A stretch of 64,000 nt of DNA, taken from positions 372,001-436,000 of the forward strand of contig CAWHNT010000032.1 in the NCBI GenBank assembly GCA_963830775.1. Direction: 5' to 3'. The notes beneath the pieces were generated by a model, which did not search any database, had not been told where the DNA came from, and saw only the letters and a list, made by a program, of their open reading frames with translations. A program made the position numbers and the translations under genes. The stretch is from CAWHNT01 sp963830775 (GTDB lineage: Bacteria; Pseudomonadota; Alphaproteobacteria; Geminicoccales; Geminicoccaceae). Below are positions 53,808 to 61,928 of this stretch, in pieces (position 1 is the first letter of the stretch; the number at the start of each line of letters is the position of its first letter).

Positions 53808-56174
53808 TCAGACGCGGATGGTTCGCAGCCTTGCCGCGTTGAGGATCACCGAGACGGAGCTCAGCGCCATCGCCGCCGCGGCGATGATCGGGCTCAGGAG
53901 GAGACCCAGGATCGGGTAAAGCACGCCAGCCGCCACCGGCACGCCAAGCGCATTGTAGACGAAGGCGAAGAAGAGGTTCTGGCGGATGTTGCGCATGGTG
54001 GCGGCGCTCAGGTTGCGGGCGCGCACGATCGCGGCGAGGTCGCCCTTGACCAGCGTCACCCCCGCACTCTCGATCGCAACGTCGGTCCCGGTGCCCATGG
54101 CGATCCCGACGTCGGCGGCAGCCAGGGCAGGCGCGTCGTTCACGCCGTCGCCCGCCATCGCCACCACGCGGCCCTCCTCGCGCAGCCGTTTCACCACGGC
54201 ACTCTTCTGCTCCGGCAGCACCTCCGCCTCGACCTCGTCGATGCCGAGCCGCCTGGCGACCGCCTCGGCCGTGGTGCGGTTGTCGCCCGTGAGCATGACG
54301 ATGCGCACGCCCGCCTTACGCAGCGCCTCGAGCGCTGCCGGCGTGGAGGCCTTGACCGGGTCGGCGACCGCGATCAGGCCGGCCAGCGCGCCGCCGCGCG
54401 CCACGTACATCACGGTGGCTCCTTCGCGGCTGAGCTCGTCGGCGCGTGCCGTCGCGTCCGCGATATCGACCTTGAGCTCCTCCATGAGCGCCCGGTTGCC
54501 AAGCGCCACCGGGACGCCTTCGACAGTGCCGATCACGCCTTTGCCGGTCACCGAGCGGAACTCGTCCGTCGGGCGAAGTGCGATCCCACGCTCCTCCGCC
54601 GCCTTGACGATCGCGGCCGCAAGCGGGTGCTCGCTTGCACGCTCGAGGCCGGCCGCCAGGCCCAGGAGATCGGCCTCGCTCAGGTCGGCAACAGCGACGA
54701 TCGTGGTGACCGTCGGCCTGCCTTCGGTGAGCGTGCCGGTCTTGTCGAGGACGATCGTGTCGACCTTCTCCAGCCGTTCCAGGGCCTCCGCGTTCCTGAT
54801 CAGGACGCCCAGGCCCGCGCCACGGCCGACGCCCACCATGATCGACATCGGGGTGGCCAGGCCCAAGGCACAAGGGCAGGCGATGATCAGGACCGAGACC
54901 GCGGCGATCAGGCCGTAGGCCAGAGCCGGGGCGGGACCGAAGGCCCACCATGCCAGGAACGCGAGTGCCGCAACGCCGACGACCGCCGGCACGAACCAGC
55001 CGGCCACCTGGTCGGCCAGCCGCTGGATCGGTGCCCGCGAGCGCTGGGCTTCCGCCACCATCTGGACGATGCGGGCGAGCATCGTCTCCCTGCCCACCTT
55101 CTCCGCCCGCATGACGAAGCTGCCGCGGCCGTTGAGCGTGCCGCCGATCACCTTCGCACCCGGCTGCTTCTCAACCGGCAGCGCCTCGCCCGTGACCATG
55201 CTCTCGTCGACGGCACTCGCCCCTTCGAGCACCTCTCCGTCGACCGGCACCCGATCGCCGGGTCGCACCCGCAGCCGGTCGCCTTCCAGCACGAGGTCGA
55301 GCGTCACCTCCTCGTCGCCGCCGTCCTCGCGAAGGCGGCGCGCCGTCTTGGGGGCCAGATCGAGCAGCGCCTTGATCGCACCGCTCGTTTGCTCCCGTGC
55401 CCGCAGCTCGAGCACCTGACCCAGCAGCACCAGGACGGTGATCACTGCCGCAGCCTCGAAATAGACCGCGACCGAGCCGTCCATTGTCCGGAAGCCGGCC
55501 GGGAAGATCCCGGGCGCCACGGTGGCGACGACGCTGTAGGCCCAGGCCACGCCGGTGCCGAGGGCGATCAGCGTGAACATGTTGAGGTTGCGGCTCTTCA
55601 AGGACGCCCAGCCGCGCTCGAAGAAGGGCCACCCGGCCCACAGCACGACCGGGGTCGCCAGCATGAGCTGGAGCCAGTTCGAGGTCTGCTGCGCCAGGAG
55701 CAGGTGCAGGCTGGTCAGATGCCCACCCATCTCCAGGGCCACGACCGGCAGTGCAAGGACGAGCCCGATCCAAAGCCGTCGCGTCATCTCTGCGAGCTCG
55801 GGGTTGGGCCCAGCCTCGGCAGTCACCTCGGCGGGCTCGAGGGCCATGCCGCAGATCGGGCAGGAGCCGGGGCCGACCTGGCGCACCTCGGGGTGCATCG
55901 GGCAGGTGTAGACTGCGTCCTTGGGCGCCGGCGGTGCCGGCGCCTTCTGGCCGAGATAGCGCTCAGGATCGGCCGCGAACTTGGCCCGGCAGCCGGCGGA
56001 GCAGAAATGGTAGGTGCGGCCAGCGTGCTCGTGGCGGTGCTTCGCCGTGTGCGGGTCGACCTCCATCCCGCATACCGGGTCCTTCACCGTGTAGGCGGCA
56101 GGTGCGGCTGGAGCATGGCGATGCCCGTTGTGAGCGTGGCCCGTGCAGCAGCCGTGATGGGCCTGATGGTCCAT
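53808..56174 (-). CDS. copA: copper-translocating P1B-type ATPase with YHS and heavy-metal-binding domains
   Basis: An inner-membrane metal exporter of 788 residues. A histidine/cysteine-rich N-terminus (HQAHHGCCTGHAHNGHRH) leads to a YHS domain (VKDPVCGMEVDPHTA, FCSAGCRAKFAADPERYLG) and a CPMHPEV...CPICGM heavy-metal-binding motif (residues 91-110). The core has the actuator TGEALPVEK, the ion-binding CPC in IIACPCALGLATP, the phosphorylation motif DKTGTLTEGRPTV and MAGDGVNDAPALAAADVGIA, plus SEHPLA for nucleotide binding. The start at 56174 has GAGGGA upstream. The CsoR regulator gene is divergent, with a shared operator, which fits copper(I) export. Confidence 0.92.
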   Translation of the reverse strand: MDHQAHHGCCTGHAHNGHRHAPAAPAAYTVKDPVCGMEVDPHTAKHRHEHAGRTYHFCSAGCRAKFAADPERYLGQKAPAPPAPKDAVYTCPMHPEVRQVGPGSCPICGMALEPAEVTAEAGPNPELAEMTRRLWIGLVLALPVVALEMGGHLTSLHLLLAQQTSNWLQLMLATPVVLWAGWPFFERGWASLKSRNLNMFTLIALGTGVAWAYSVVATVAPGIFPAGFRTMDGSVAVYFEAAAVITVLVLLGQVLELRAREQTSGAIKALLDLAPKTARRLREDGGDEEVTLDLVLEGDRLRVRPGDRVPVDGEVLEGASAVDESMVTGEALPVEKQPGAKVIGGTLNGRGSFVMRAEKVGRETMLARIVQMVAEAQRSRAPIQRLADQVAGWFVPAVVGVAALAFLAWWAFGPAPALAYGLIAAVSVLIIACPCALGLATPMSIMVGVGRGAGLGVLIRNAEALERLEKVDTIVLDKTGTLTEGRPTVTTIVAVADLSEADLLGLAAGLERASEHPLAAAIVKAAEERGIALRPTDEFRSVTGKGVIGTVEGVPVALGNRALMEELKVDIADATARADELSREGATVMYVARGGALAGLIAVADPVKASTPAALEALRKAGVRIVMLTGDNRTTAEAVARRLGIDEVEAEVLPEQKSAVVKRLREEGRVVAMAGDGVNDAPALAAADVGIAMGTGTDVAIESAGVTLVKGDLAAIVRARNLSAATMRNIRQNLFFAFVYNALGVPVAAGVLYPILGLLLSPIIAAAAMALSSVSVILNAARLRTIRV

Positions 56175-56231
56175 GCTGGGTTCCCTCGGGTCGAGCCGCG
56201 TGCGACGCCTCGACAAAGCTCATGCTGACGC

Positions 56232-56260
56232 GATATATACCCTAGAGGGGTATGGTACAA
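56232..56260 (-). promoter_or_regulatory. copA promoter
   Basis: On the minus strand TTGTAC (56260-56255), 17 bases and TATATC (56237-56232) make a good sigma-70 promoter. It would start transcription near 56225 and give a leader of about 50 bases before copA. The operator repeat at 56237-56253 fills the spacer, so a bound repressor would block the polymerase. Confidence 0.6.
56237..56253. promoter_or_regulatory. CsoR operator between copA and csoR
   Basis: ATACCC and GGGTAT are perfect inverted repeats around TAGAG. CsoR-family repressors recognise ATACCC/GGGTAT-type repeats, so with csoR beginning 12 bases away the site is very likely its operator. Copper binding would release the repressor and open both divergent genes. 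Confidence 0.75.
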
Positions 56261-56264
56261 GGCT

Positions 56265-56540
56265 ATGCGGGCAGACACGAAGCAAGGCTGCGGCGACCGG
56301 CTGAAGCGGATCGAAGGTCAGGTGCGCGGGATCGCGCGCATGATCGAGGAGGACCGCTACTGCATCGACGTCCTCACCCAGATCCGGGCGGTGCGGGCGG
56401 CGCTCAGGGGCGTGGAGGACGAGGTCCTCAAGGACCATGTCGAGCACTGCGTCGAGGGTGCGATCGCCAGCGGCGACGCCGCCGACCAGCGCCGCAAGGT
56501 CCAGGAGCTCTTGACCGTGCTGGCCAGACGCGACGCCTGA
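56265..56540 (+). CDS. csoR: CsoR-family copper-sensing repressor
   Basis: A 91-residue all-helical repressor (DUF156). The copper ligands of CsoR are present as Cys33 (RYCIDVLTQI), His58 and Cys62 (DHVEHCVEG); this Cys-His-Cys set is what distinguishes CsoR from RcnR (nickel/cobalt) and FrmR (formaldehyde). The GDRLKRIEGQVRGIARMIEE region supplies the DNA-contact residues. It is divergent from copA and begins just after the shared operator, with no room for a normal ribosome-binding site beyond GTAC AAGG. Confidence 0.9.
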   Translation: MRADTKQGCGDRLKRIEGQVRGIARMIEEDRYCIDVLTQIRAVRAALRGVEDEVLKDHVEHCVEGAIASGDAADQRRKVQELLTVLARRDA

Positions 56541-56661
56541 GCGGCCATCGGCCAATGGTCGGGCGAGGTAACGGACGGTTGAGCAGGTCCGCTCGGCCCT
56601 TGCCAGCGCCCGCAAAGAAGCGAGTCTGTCAGCTGAGTCCGACCGACTTCGGGAGGTGGCC

Positions 56662-57915
56662 ATGCTCAAAGCTGCAATCGTGTCCTTTGCCGGGGTGATC
56701 GGCTGTGCGCTGCTCCCGGCGGCGGCTCAGGCCCAGGCGTCCGGACTGCCCGAGGGTCCGGGCCGGGAGCTGGTCGAGGCCATGTGCACCGGCTGCCATC
56801 AGACCAATCAGATCACGCGCAGCTCGGGCTACACGCGCGAGGGCTGGAAGGAGCTGACCGGCACGATGGTCGACCTCTCCGTCAGCCCGGAGCAGCAGGA
56901 CGAGATCACGCGCTACCTGGCCACGCACTTTCCCCCGCATGACAGGCGGGCGCCAAGGCTGATCCCGGGCGAGGCGCGGATCAGCCTCAAGGAATGGCAG
57001 GTGCCGACACTGGGCCAGCGCTCGCGTGATCCGGTGGAGGCAACCGACCAGTCGATCTGGTGGGCCGGACAGTTCGGGAACCTCTTGGGCCGGATCGACC
57101 CGGCCACGGGGCAGATGACCGAGTATCCGCTGCCGGAAGGCTCGCTGCCGCATACCGTGACCCTGGATGGCGCGGGCAATCCCTGGTTCACGGGCAACGG
57201 CAACGGCACGGTCGGCAGGCTCGATCCTGCTACCGGCAAGAGCACGGTCTACAAGATGCCGGACCCGGCCGCCCGCGACCCGCACACCGCGGAGTTCGAC
57301 CGCCAGGGCATCCTCTGGTTCAGCCTGCAGCAGAGCAACATGGTGGGCCGCCTCGACCCGAAGACGGGCGAGATCAGGCTGGTCACCATGAAGACGCCGG
57401 GCTCGAAGCCCTACGGGGTCAAGATCGACGCGCAGGGTGTGCCCTGGGTGGCCTGCAACGGCAGCAACTGCCTGGTGAAGGTCGACCCCACGACGATGGA
57501 GCTCACCGAGGTCAAGCTGCCGATCCCGGAGACCACGGTCCGGCGGCTCGACATCGCCGGCGACGGGATGATCTGGTACGTCAACTCGTCCCAGGGCCGG
57601 CTCGGCCGCTATGACCCGACGACGGGCGAGATCCGCGAATGGCCCTCGCCCAGCGGGCCCGATTCCCACCCCTACGCGATCGCAGTGGTGGACGGCATCG
57701 TCTGGTACAACGAGTCCGCCAAGCGGCCGGACGCGCTGGTCCGCTTCGATCCCGCGACGGAGACATTCCAGAGCTGGCCGATCCCGTCCGGGAACGTCCA
57801 TGCCGGCATCGTCCGGCACATGCGCGCCACCCGCGACGGCAACCTGCTCATCCACCAGAGCAGCACCAACCGCATCATCCTGGTGACGCTGAAGCCCGCT
57901 GGCGCCACGCAGTAG
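56662..57915 (+). CDS. exported cytochrome c / virginiamycin-B-lyase-like beta-propeller protein
   Basis: A 417-residue periplasmic protein. A signal peptide (LKAAIVSFAGVIGCALLPAA, cleavage after AQA) precedes a short c-type cytochrome-like domain with the haem motif CTGCH (MCTGCHQTNQITRSSGYTRE), and a seven-bladed propeller resembling Vgb streptogramin lyases. The blades repeat GRIDPATGQ, GRLDPATGK, GRLDPKTGE and GRYDPTTGE. The usual Vgb activity may not apply; the haem domain suggests a redox role. ATG 56662 follows GAGG six bases earlier. Confidence 0.82.
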   Translation: MLKAAIVSFAGVIGCALLPAAAQAQASGLPEGPGRELVEAMCTGCHQTNQITRSSGYTREGWKELTGTMVDLSVSPEQQDEITRYLATHFPPHDRRAPRLIPGEARISLKEWQVPTLGQRSRDPVEATDQSIWWAGQFGNLLGRIDPATGQMTEYPLPEGSLPHTVTLDGAGNPWFTGNGNGTVGRLDPATGKSTVYKMPDPAARDPHTAEFDRQGILWFSLQQSNMVGRLDPKTGEIRLVTMKTPGSKPYGVKIDAQGVPWVACNGSNCLVKVDPTTMELTEVKLPIPETTVRRLDIAGDGMIWYVNSSQGRLGRYDPTTGEIREWPSPSGPDSHPYAIAVVDGIVWYNESAKRPDALVRFDPATETFQSWPIPSGNVHAGIVRHMRATRDGNLLIHQSSTNRIILVTLKPAGATQ

Positions 57916-57936
57916 GGCTCGCAGCCGAGCCCTACT
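57911..57936. terminator. bidirectional terminator-like hairpin
   Basis: AGTAGGGCTCG and CGAGCCCTACT form a perfect 11-bp stem with a four-base loop, overlapping the TAG stop of the cytochrome/propeller gene. It lies between that gene and the convergent small-protein gene, 18 bases beyond. There is only a weak run of T after it, so it could terminate by a GC-hairpin mechanism or simply protect the transcript end. Confidence 0.6.
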
Positions 57937-57953
57937 GTCTTGATGGGGGAGAG

Positions 57954-58157
57954 CTAGCCCTTCTTGGCCGTGTCGTGGGTGTGGTGCGAGTCGCGCTCGC
58001 CACCACCTCCCGACACGTTGCTGCGCTCCTCCGTGCGGCGCTGGCGTGGCTCGGGCCCGTGGCGCTGAAAGGGCTCCGGCCGGGTCGCGTCCTGATGGCT
58101 GCTGCCCGGCCCGCCATGGCTGCGGATCGTCGCCGGGTCCTTGCTCGAGGTCGACAT
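57954..58157 (-). CDS. small hydrophilic hypothetical protein
   Basis: A 67-residue, very polar protein (MSTSSKDPATIRSHGGPGSS, ending ERDSHHTHDTAKKG) rich in His, Arg, Gly and Gln. It begins two bases after the stop of the similar gene upstream. Such low-complexity small proteins are common in Alphaproteobacteria and are often found in tandem; many are probably intrinsically disordered. Function unknown. Confidence 0.55.
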   Translation of the reverse strand: MSTSSKDPATIRSHGGPGSSHQDATRPEPFQRHGPEPRQRRTEERSNVSGGGGERDSHHTHDTAKKG

Positions 58158-58159
58158 GG

Positions 58160-58348
58160 TCAGCGGTCCTGCTGATAGCCCTGGTGGGTGGTGTTCTGGG
58201 CGATGTTGCCCTGCCGGTCCTGCTCGCGGAGGTTTGCCGGTGCTGCCTCGCCCTGCTTGGTGTCGTGGGCGCTGGGCGGCACGCTCTGGTCACCCGGCCC
58301 CTTGGGGCTGCGGCTGGCCGGCGGCACGGGCGGCATGCGCTTGCTCAT
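58160..58348 (-). CDS. small hydrophilic hypothetical protein (SKxxPPVPP...GNIAQNTTHQGYQQDR type)
   Basis: A 62-residue protein, MSKRMPPVPPASRSPKGPGD at the start and REQDRQGNIAQNTTHQGYQQ at the end. The combination of a KGPGD motif and a terminal QGNIxQNTTxQGYQQDR is a recognisable family of short alphaproteobacterial proteins of unknown function. It is likely cotranscribed with the other small gene. It is divergent from the SorC regulator gene. Confidence 0.6.
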   Translation of the reverse strand: MSKRMPPVPPASRSPKGPGDQSVPPSAHDTKQGEAAPANLREQDRQGNIAQNTTHQGYQQDR

Positions 58349-58460
58349 GACGGTTGCTCCCCGAAGGCGTCTCGTCTCCTGAACGGGGTGCCGCGGAGGG
58401 AGTTCCGGCCGATCTGGCCTTGACTTGGGGTCGGGCCGGGCGCACGGTTCTTGTGCAAAA

Positions 58461-58484
58461 GAACAGGAACCGTTCGAATGTTCC
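58461..58484. promoter_or_regulatory. nested inverted repeats at the start of the SorC-type regulator gene
   Basis: GGAAC (58466-58470) and GTTCC (58480-58484) are inverted around nine bases; GAAC-C-GTTC is nested inside, and GAAC at 58461 pairs with GTTC at 58480. The block covers the ribosome-binding region and the ATG at 58478. It could be an autoregulatory site of the SorC-type protein. It does not match the LexA box spacing. Confidence 0.45.
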
Positions 58485-59449
58485 GGCGGGAGGCAGTGGA
58501 AGAGGGCGATCCGGAGGCGGGCCTGGCGGCGCGCGCGGCGTGGCTGTCCTATGTCGGCGGCTACACGCAGGAAGACATCGCCCTGCGCCTGCATGTCTCC
58601 CGGATCAAGGTCAACCGCCTTATCGCCAAGGCGCACCGGCGGGGCATGGTGCGCGTGTTCGTCGAGGGCACGGCTGCCGACTGCGTGGCGCTCGAGGACG
58701 CGCTGGTCCAGCGCTACGGCATCCGTTTTGCCTTCGTGGCGCACAACCTCAACGGCTCCGAGCTGCCGCTGCTCACGCTGGGCAATGCCGGCAGCCGCTA
58801 CCTGCACAGCGTGCTGGAGGACGGGCCGGCGCGGATCATCGGCGTGGGCCATGGACGCACCCTGGCGGCCGTCGTGGACAGCCTGCCGCGGGTGAGCCGG
58901 CCCAGCACCCAATTCGTCTCGCTCCTGGGCGGCCTGATCCGCAACGCCGTCGCCAACCCGTTCGACATCATCCAGCGCCTGGGCGAGCGGACCGGCGGCC
59001 AGACCTACTTCATGCCGGTCCCGTTCTTTGCCGACAGCCCTGGCGACCGTGCCGTGCTGATCCGGCAGGCGAGCCTGCGGGACGTGTTCGAGCTGGCGGG
59101 CAGCGCCGAGCTCTGCCTCGTCGGCATCGGCGAGCTCAGCGGCAATGCCTTCCTGCGCCTCGCGGGCACGATCAGCGAGGACGATCTCGGGCGTCTGCAC
59201 GAGGCCGGGGCCGTGGGCGAGGTGCTGGGCCAGTTCCTGGACCGCGACGGGCGCCCGCTCGACATCGACCTCAACGACCGCTCGATCGGGCTCAAGCTCG
59301 ACGACCTCAGGGGAAAGGAGGTCGTCGCCATCGCTGGCGGCACGGGCAAGGTCGCTGCCATCGACGCCGTGCTCCGGGCCGGTGTGGTCACCGGCCTGAT
59401 CACCGACGAGGTCACGGCACAGAGTCTGGTCGGGTGCCGCAGCACCTGA
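58478..59449 (+). CDS. SorC-family sugar-binding transcriptional regulator
   Basis: A 323-residue regulator with an N-terminal helix-turn-helix (SYVGGYTQEDIALRLHVSRI and KVNRLIAKAHRRGMV) and a C-terminal sugar-phosphate-binding domain (IIGVGHGRTLAAVVDSLPRV, FVSLLGGLIRNAVANPFDII). It is the first gene of the cluster and lies 25 bases before the binding-protein gene. Relatives control polyol and pentitol uptake operons by binding the imported sugar alcohol or its phosphate. An alternative start TTG at 58451 would add nine residues. Confidence 0.87.
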   Translation: MFRREAVEEGDPEAGLAARAAWLSYVGGYTQEDIALRLHVSRIKVNRLIAKAHRRGMVRVFVEGTAADCVALEDALVQRYGIRFAFVAHNLNGSELPLLTLGNAGSRYLHSVLEDGPARIIGVGHGRTLAAVVDSLPRVSRPSTQFVSLLGGLIRNAVANPFDIIQRLGERTGGQTYFMPVPFFADSPGDRAVLIRQASLRDVFELAGSAELCLVGIGELSGNAFLRLAGTISEDDLGRLHEAGAVGEVLGQFLDRDGRPLDIDLNDRSIGLKLDDLRGKEVVAIAGGTGKVAAIDAVLRAGVVTGLITDEVTAQSLVGCRST

Positions 59450-59474
59450 AGAACATCCACTGTGGAGGCTGAAC

Positions 59475-60917
59475 ATGCACGAAAAAGCCCGCGATCTGGC
59501 CGACCTGTTCGTCAAGCGGCAGATCGGCCGCCGGGAGCTCATGCGCCGCATGGGCCAGCTCGGCGTTGCCGCCGCCGGCGTGAACTTTCTCCTCAACGAG
59601 GCGGCGACCCAGGCGCTCGCCGCCGACTTCGACTGGCAGCAGCACAAGGGCAAGACGCTGACCCTGCTGCTGAACAAGCATCCCTATGTCGACGCGATGG
59701 TCGCCGACCTCGACAACTTCAAGCAGCTCACCGGGCTCGAGGTGAAGTACGACGTCTTCCCGGAGGACGTCTACTTCGACAAGGTGACGGCAGCGCTGTC
59801 CTCGAACTCGTCGCAGTACGACGCCTTCATGACCGGCGCCTACCAGACCTGGCAGTATGGCCCGGCCAAATGGCTCGTCGACATGAACGAGTACATCCAG
59901 GACCCGGCCAAGACGAACCCGAAGTTCGACTGGGAGGGCGTGCTCCCGAACCTCCGCTCCAGCACGGCCTGGTCCGGCGTGCCGGGCGAGGCCCTGGGCG
60001 GGAGCGGGGCCAAGCAGTGGGCGGTGCCCTGGGGCTTCGAGCTGAACTCGATCGCCTACAACCGCCGCCTCTTCGAGCAGGCCGGCATCCAGGGCCCGCC
60101 CAAGAACATGGAGGAGCTGTCCGAGACAGCGGCCAAGATCACCAAGGACGTCCAGGGCGTCTACGGCGTGGGCGTGCGCGGCTCGCGCTCCTGGGCCACC
60201 ATCCACCCGGGCTTCCTCTCGGCCTACTCCAACTACGGCCAGCGCGACTTCACCCTTGAGGGCGGCAAGCTCCAGGCGGCCATGAACACGCCCGAGAGCA
60301 AGGCCTTCCACGCCCAATGGGTGAAGATGATCCAGAACAGCGGGCCGAAGAACTGGGCCACCTACACCTGGTACCAGGTGGGGACGGATCTCGGTGCCGG
60401 TGCGTCGGGCATGATCTACGACGCCGACATCCTGGGCTACTTCATGAACGGGACCGGCAACAAGGAGGCGGGCAACATCGCCTACGCCGCCATCGCCCCC
60501 AACCCGCAGGCCTCGGCACCGACGCCCAACGTCTGGATCTGGTCGCTCGCCATGAACGCCTTCGGCCAGCAGAAGGATGTCGCCTGGACGTTCATCCAGT
60601 GGGCCAGCGGCACCGACCACTGCCTGTTCGGCGCGCGCAAGATGGACTTCGTCAACCCGGTCCGCCAGGTGGTCTGGGACGATCCGGAGTTCCAGCAGCG
60701 GATCGCCAAGTCCTATCCGGGCTATCTCGAGCAGTACAAGGCCTCGGCCGGCGGCTCGAAGATCTACTTCACGCCACAGCCGCTGTTCTTCAACCTCACC
60801 ACCGAGTGGGCAGCCAGCCTGCAGAAGATGGTGGCGAACGAGGTCCCGGTCGATGACGGGCTCGACCAGCTCGCCACGAGCGTCAATCGCCAGCTCAAGC
60901 AGGCCGGGCTGGGCTGA
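59475..60917 (+). CDS. carbohydrate ABC transporter substrate-binding protein, family 1
   Basis: A 480-residue periplasmic receptor. The N-terminus has a basic twin-like stretch (QIGRRELMRRMGQLGVAAAG) consistent with export, possibly by Tat, and mature sequence KTLTLLLNKHPYVDAMVADL onward resembles polyol- and sugar-binding proteins. The C-terminal domain includes VWIWSLAMNAFGQQKDVAWT and MVANEVPVDDGLDQLATSVN. GGAGG precedes the ATG. It is followed by a 10-bp hairpin and the two permeases. Confidence 0.87.
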   Translation: MHEKARDLADLFVKRQIGRRELMRRMGQLGVAAAGVNFLLNEAATQALAADFDWQQHKGKTLTLLLNKHPYVDAMVADLDNFKQLTGLEVKYDVFPEDVYFDKVTAALSSNSSQYDAFMTGAYQTWQYGPAKWLVDMNEYIQDPAKTNPKFDWEGVLPNLRSSTAWSGVPGEALGGSGAKQWAVPWGFELNSIAYNRRLFEQAGIQGPPKNMEELSETAAKITKDVQGVYGVGVRGSRSWATIHPGFLSAYSNYGQRDFTLEGGKLQAAMNTPESKAFHAQWVKMIQNSGPKNWATYTWYQVGTDLGAGASGMIYDADILGYFMNGTGNKEAGNIAYAAIAPNPQASAPTPNVWIWSLAMNAFGQQKDVAWTFIQWASGTDHCLFGARKMDFVNPVRQVVWDDPEFQQRIAKSYPGYLEQYKASAGGSKIYFTPQPLFFNLTTEWAASLQKMVANEVPVDDGLDQLATSVNRQLKQAGLG

Positions 60918-60933
60918 CCTAGTACAGAGCGCC

Positions 60934-60958
60934 GCGGAGGCCCGCCTGGGGCCTCCGC
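60934..60958 (+). other. hairpin between the binding-protein and permease genes
   Basis: GCGGAGGCCC and GGGCCTCCGC form a perfect 10-bp stem with a five-base loop (GCCTG), 17 bases after the binding-protein stop and 31 before the permease start. There is no T run. In ABC operons such hairpins often protect the upstream part of the transcript, which gives more binding protein than permease; that is the probable role here. Confidence 0.6.
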
Positions 60959-60988
60959 TTCTCCTGCCAGCCCGGGGCTGAGGACAGC

Positions 60989-61918
60989 ATGGCCGTCACC
61001 GCCGGCACGGGGGTCGCCCCGCCCGCGCGTCGCCGCTCGTTCGGCCGCGCCGCCCTGCCCTATCTGCTGAGCCTGCCGGCCCTCCTGGTCTGCATCGGGA
61101 TCCTGATCCCGTTCATCACCGCGGCCTACTATTCGCTGCAGCGCTATAATCTTGCCATGCCGTACATGCGCGGCTTCATCTGGTTCGAGAACTACACCGA
61201 CTTCCTCTCCGACCCCGCCTTCTGGAACACGATCAAGGTCTCGCTGCTCTACACGTTCCTCACCGTCGGCGTGGAGCTGGTGCTGGGGCTCGCCATCGCC
61301 ATGCTCCTGCAGCGCTCGACCGTCTTCAACAACGTGCTCAGCATTGCCCTCATGCTCCCCTTGATGATCGCTCCGGCCATCGCCGCCCTGATGTGGAAGC
61401 TGATGACCAACCCGAATTTCGGGATCATGAGCTATCTCATCGGCCTTTTGGGCTTCACCGAGTTCAAGTGGGCGTCGGCTCCATCCAGCGCTCTGTTCAC
61501 CGTCGTCCTTGTCGATGTCTGGGTCTACACACCCTTCATCATGATCCTCCTGCTCGCAGGCCTGCGCGGGCTGCCGCGCCAGCCGTTCGAGGCGGCCGAG
61601 CTCGACGGCGTGCCCTGGACCTTCGTCTTCTTCCGCATCACCCTGCCGATGCTGTTCCCCTACATCCTGACGGCGGCTCTGTTCAGGATGCTGGACAGCA
61701 TCCAGCAGTTCGACATCATCTATGCCATGAGCCAGGGCGGCCCCGGCGACACGCTGATGGTGTTCCAGGTCCAGGCCTATCTGGAGTTCTTCACCTACAC
61801 CAATGTCGGCCGCTCGGCGGCCCTGCTCATGGTCCTGTGGGCCATCGCGTATCTATTGAGCCAGCAGTTCATCAAGAGCTGGCTGCGCCTGCGCGAGCGG
61901 GCGCGGGGCGTGGCGTAG
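60989..61918 (+). CDS. carbohydrate ABC transporter permease (MalF-like)
   Basis: A 309-residue inner-membrane permease with six helices. The periplasm-facing N-terminus (ALPYLLSLPALLVCIGILIP) leads to the MetI-like domain; the EAA loop is EAAELDGVPWTFVFFRITLP near residue 210. It is followed 10 bases later by the second permease. It would form the channel with the MalG-like subunit. Confidence 0.92.
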   Translation: MAVTAGTGVAPPARRRSFGRAALPYLLSLPALLVCIGILIPFITAAYYSLQRYNLAMPYMRGFIWFENYTDFLSDPAFWNTIKVSLLYTFLTVGVELVLGLAIAMLLQRSTVFNNVLSIALMLPLMIAPAIAALMWKLMTNPNFGIMSYLIGLLGFTEFKWASAPSSALFTVVLVDVWVYTPFIMILLLAGLRGLPRQPFEAAELDGVPWTFVFFRITLPMLFPYILTAALFRMLDSIQQFDIIYAMSQGGPGDTLMVFQVQAYLEFFTYTNVGRSAALLMVLWAIAYLLSQQFIKSWLRLRERARGVA

Positions 61919-61928
61919 GAACCGACCC

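Noticed and set aside
51663..56228. A very long plus-strand open frame of about 1,500 codons
   Set aside because: It runs through the radical SAM and DUF72 genes in the wrong frame and antisense to copA. It is arginine/proline-rich with no recognisable domain, a usual result of high GC content.
58461..58484. A second LexA-type box before the SorC regulator
   Set aside because: The GTTC copies at 58472 and 58480 are four bases apart, not seven.
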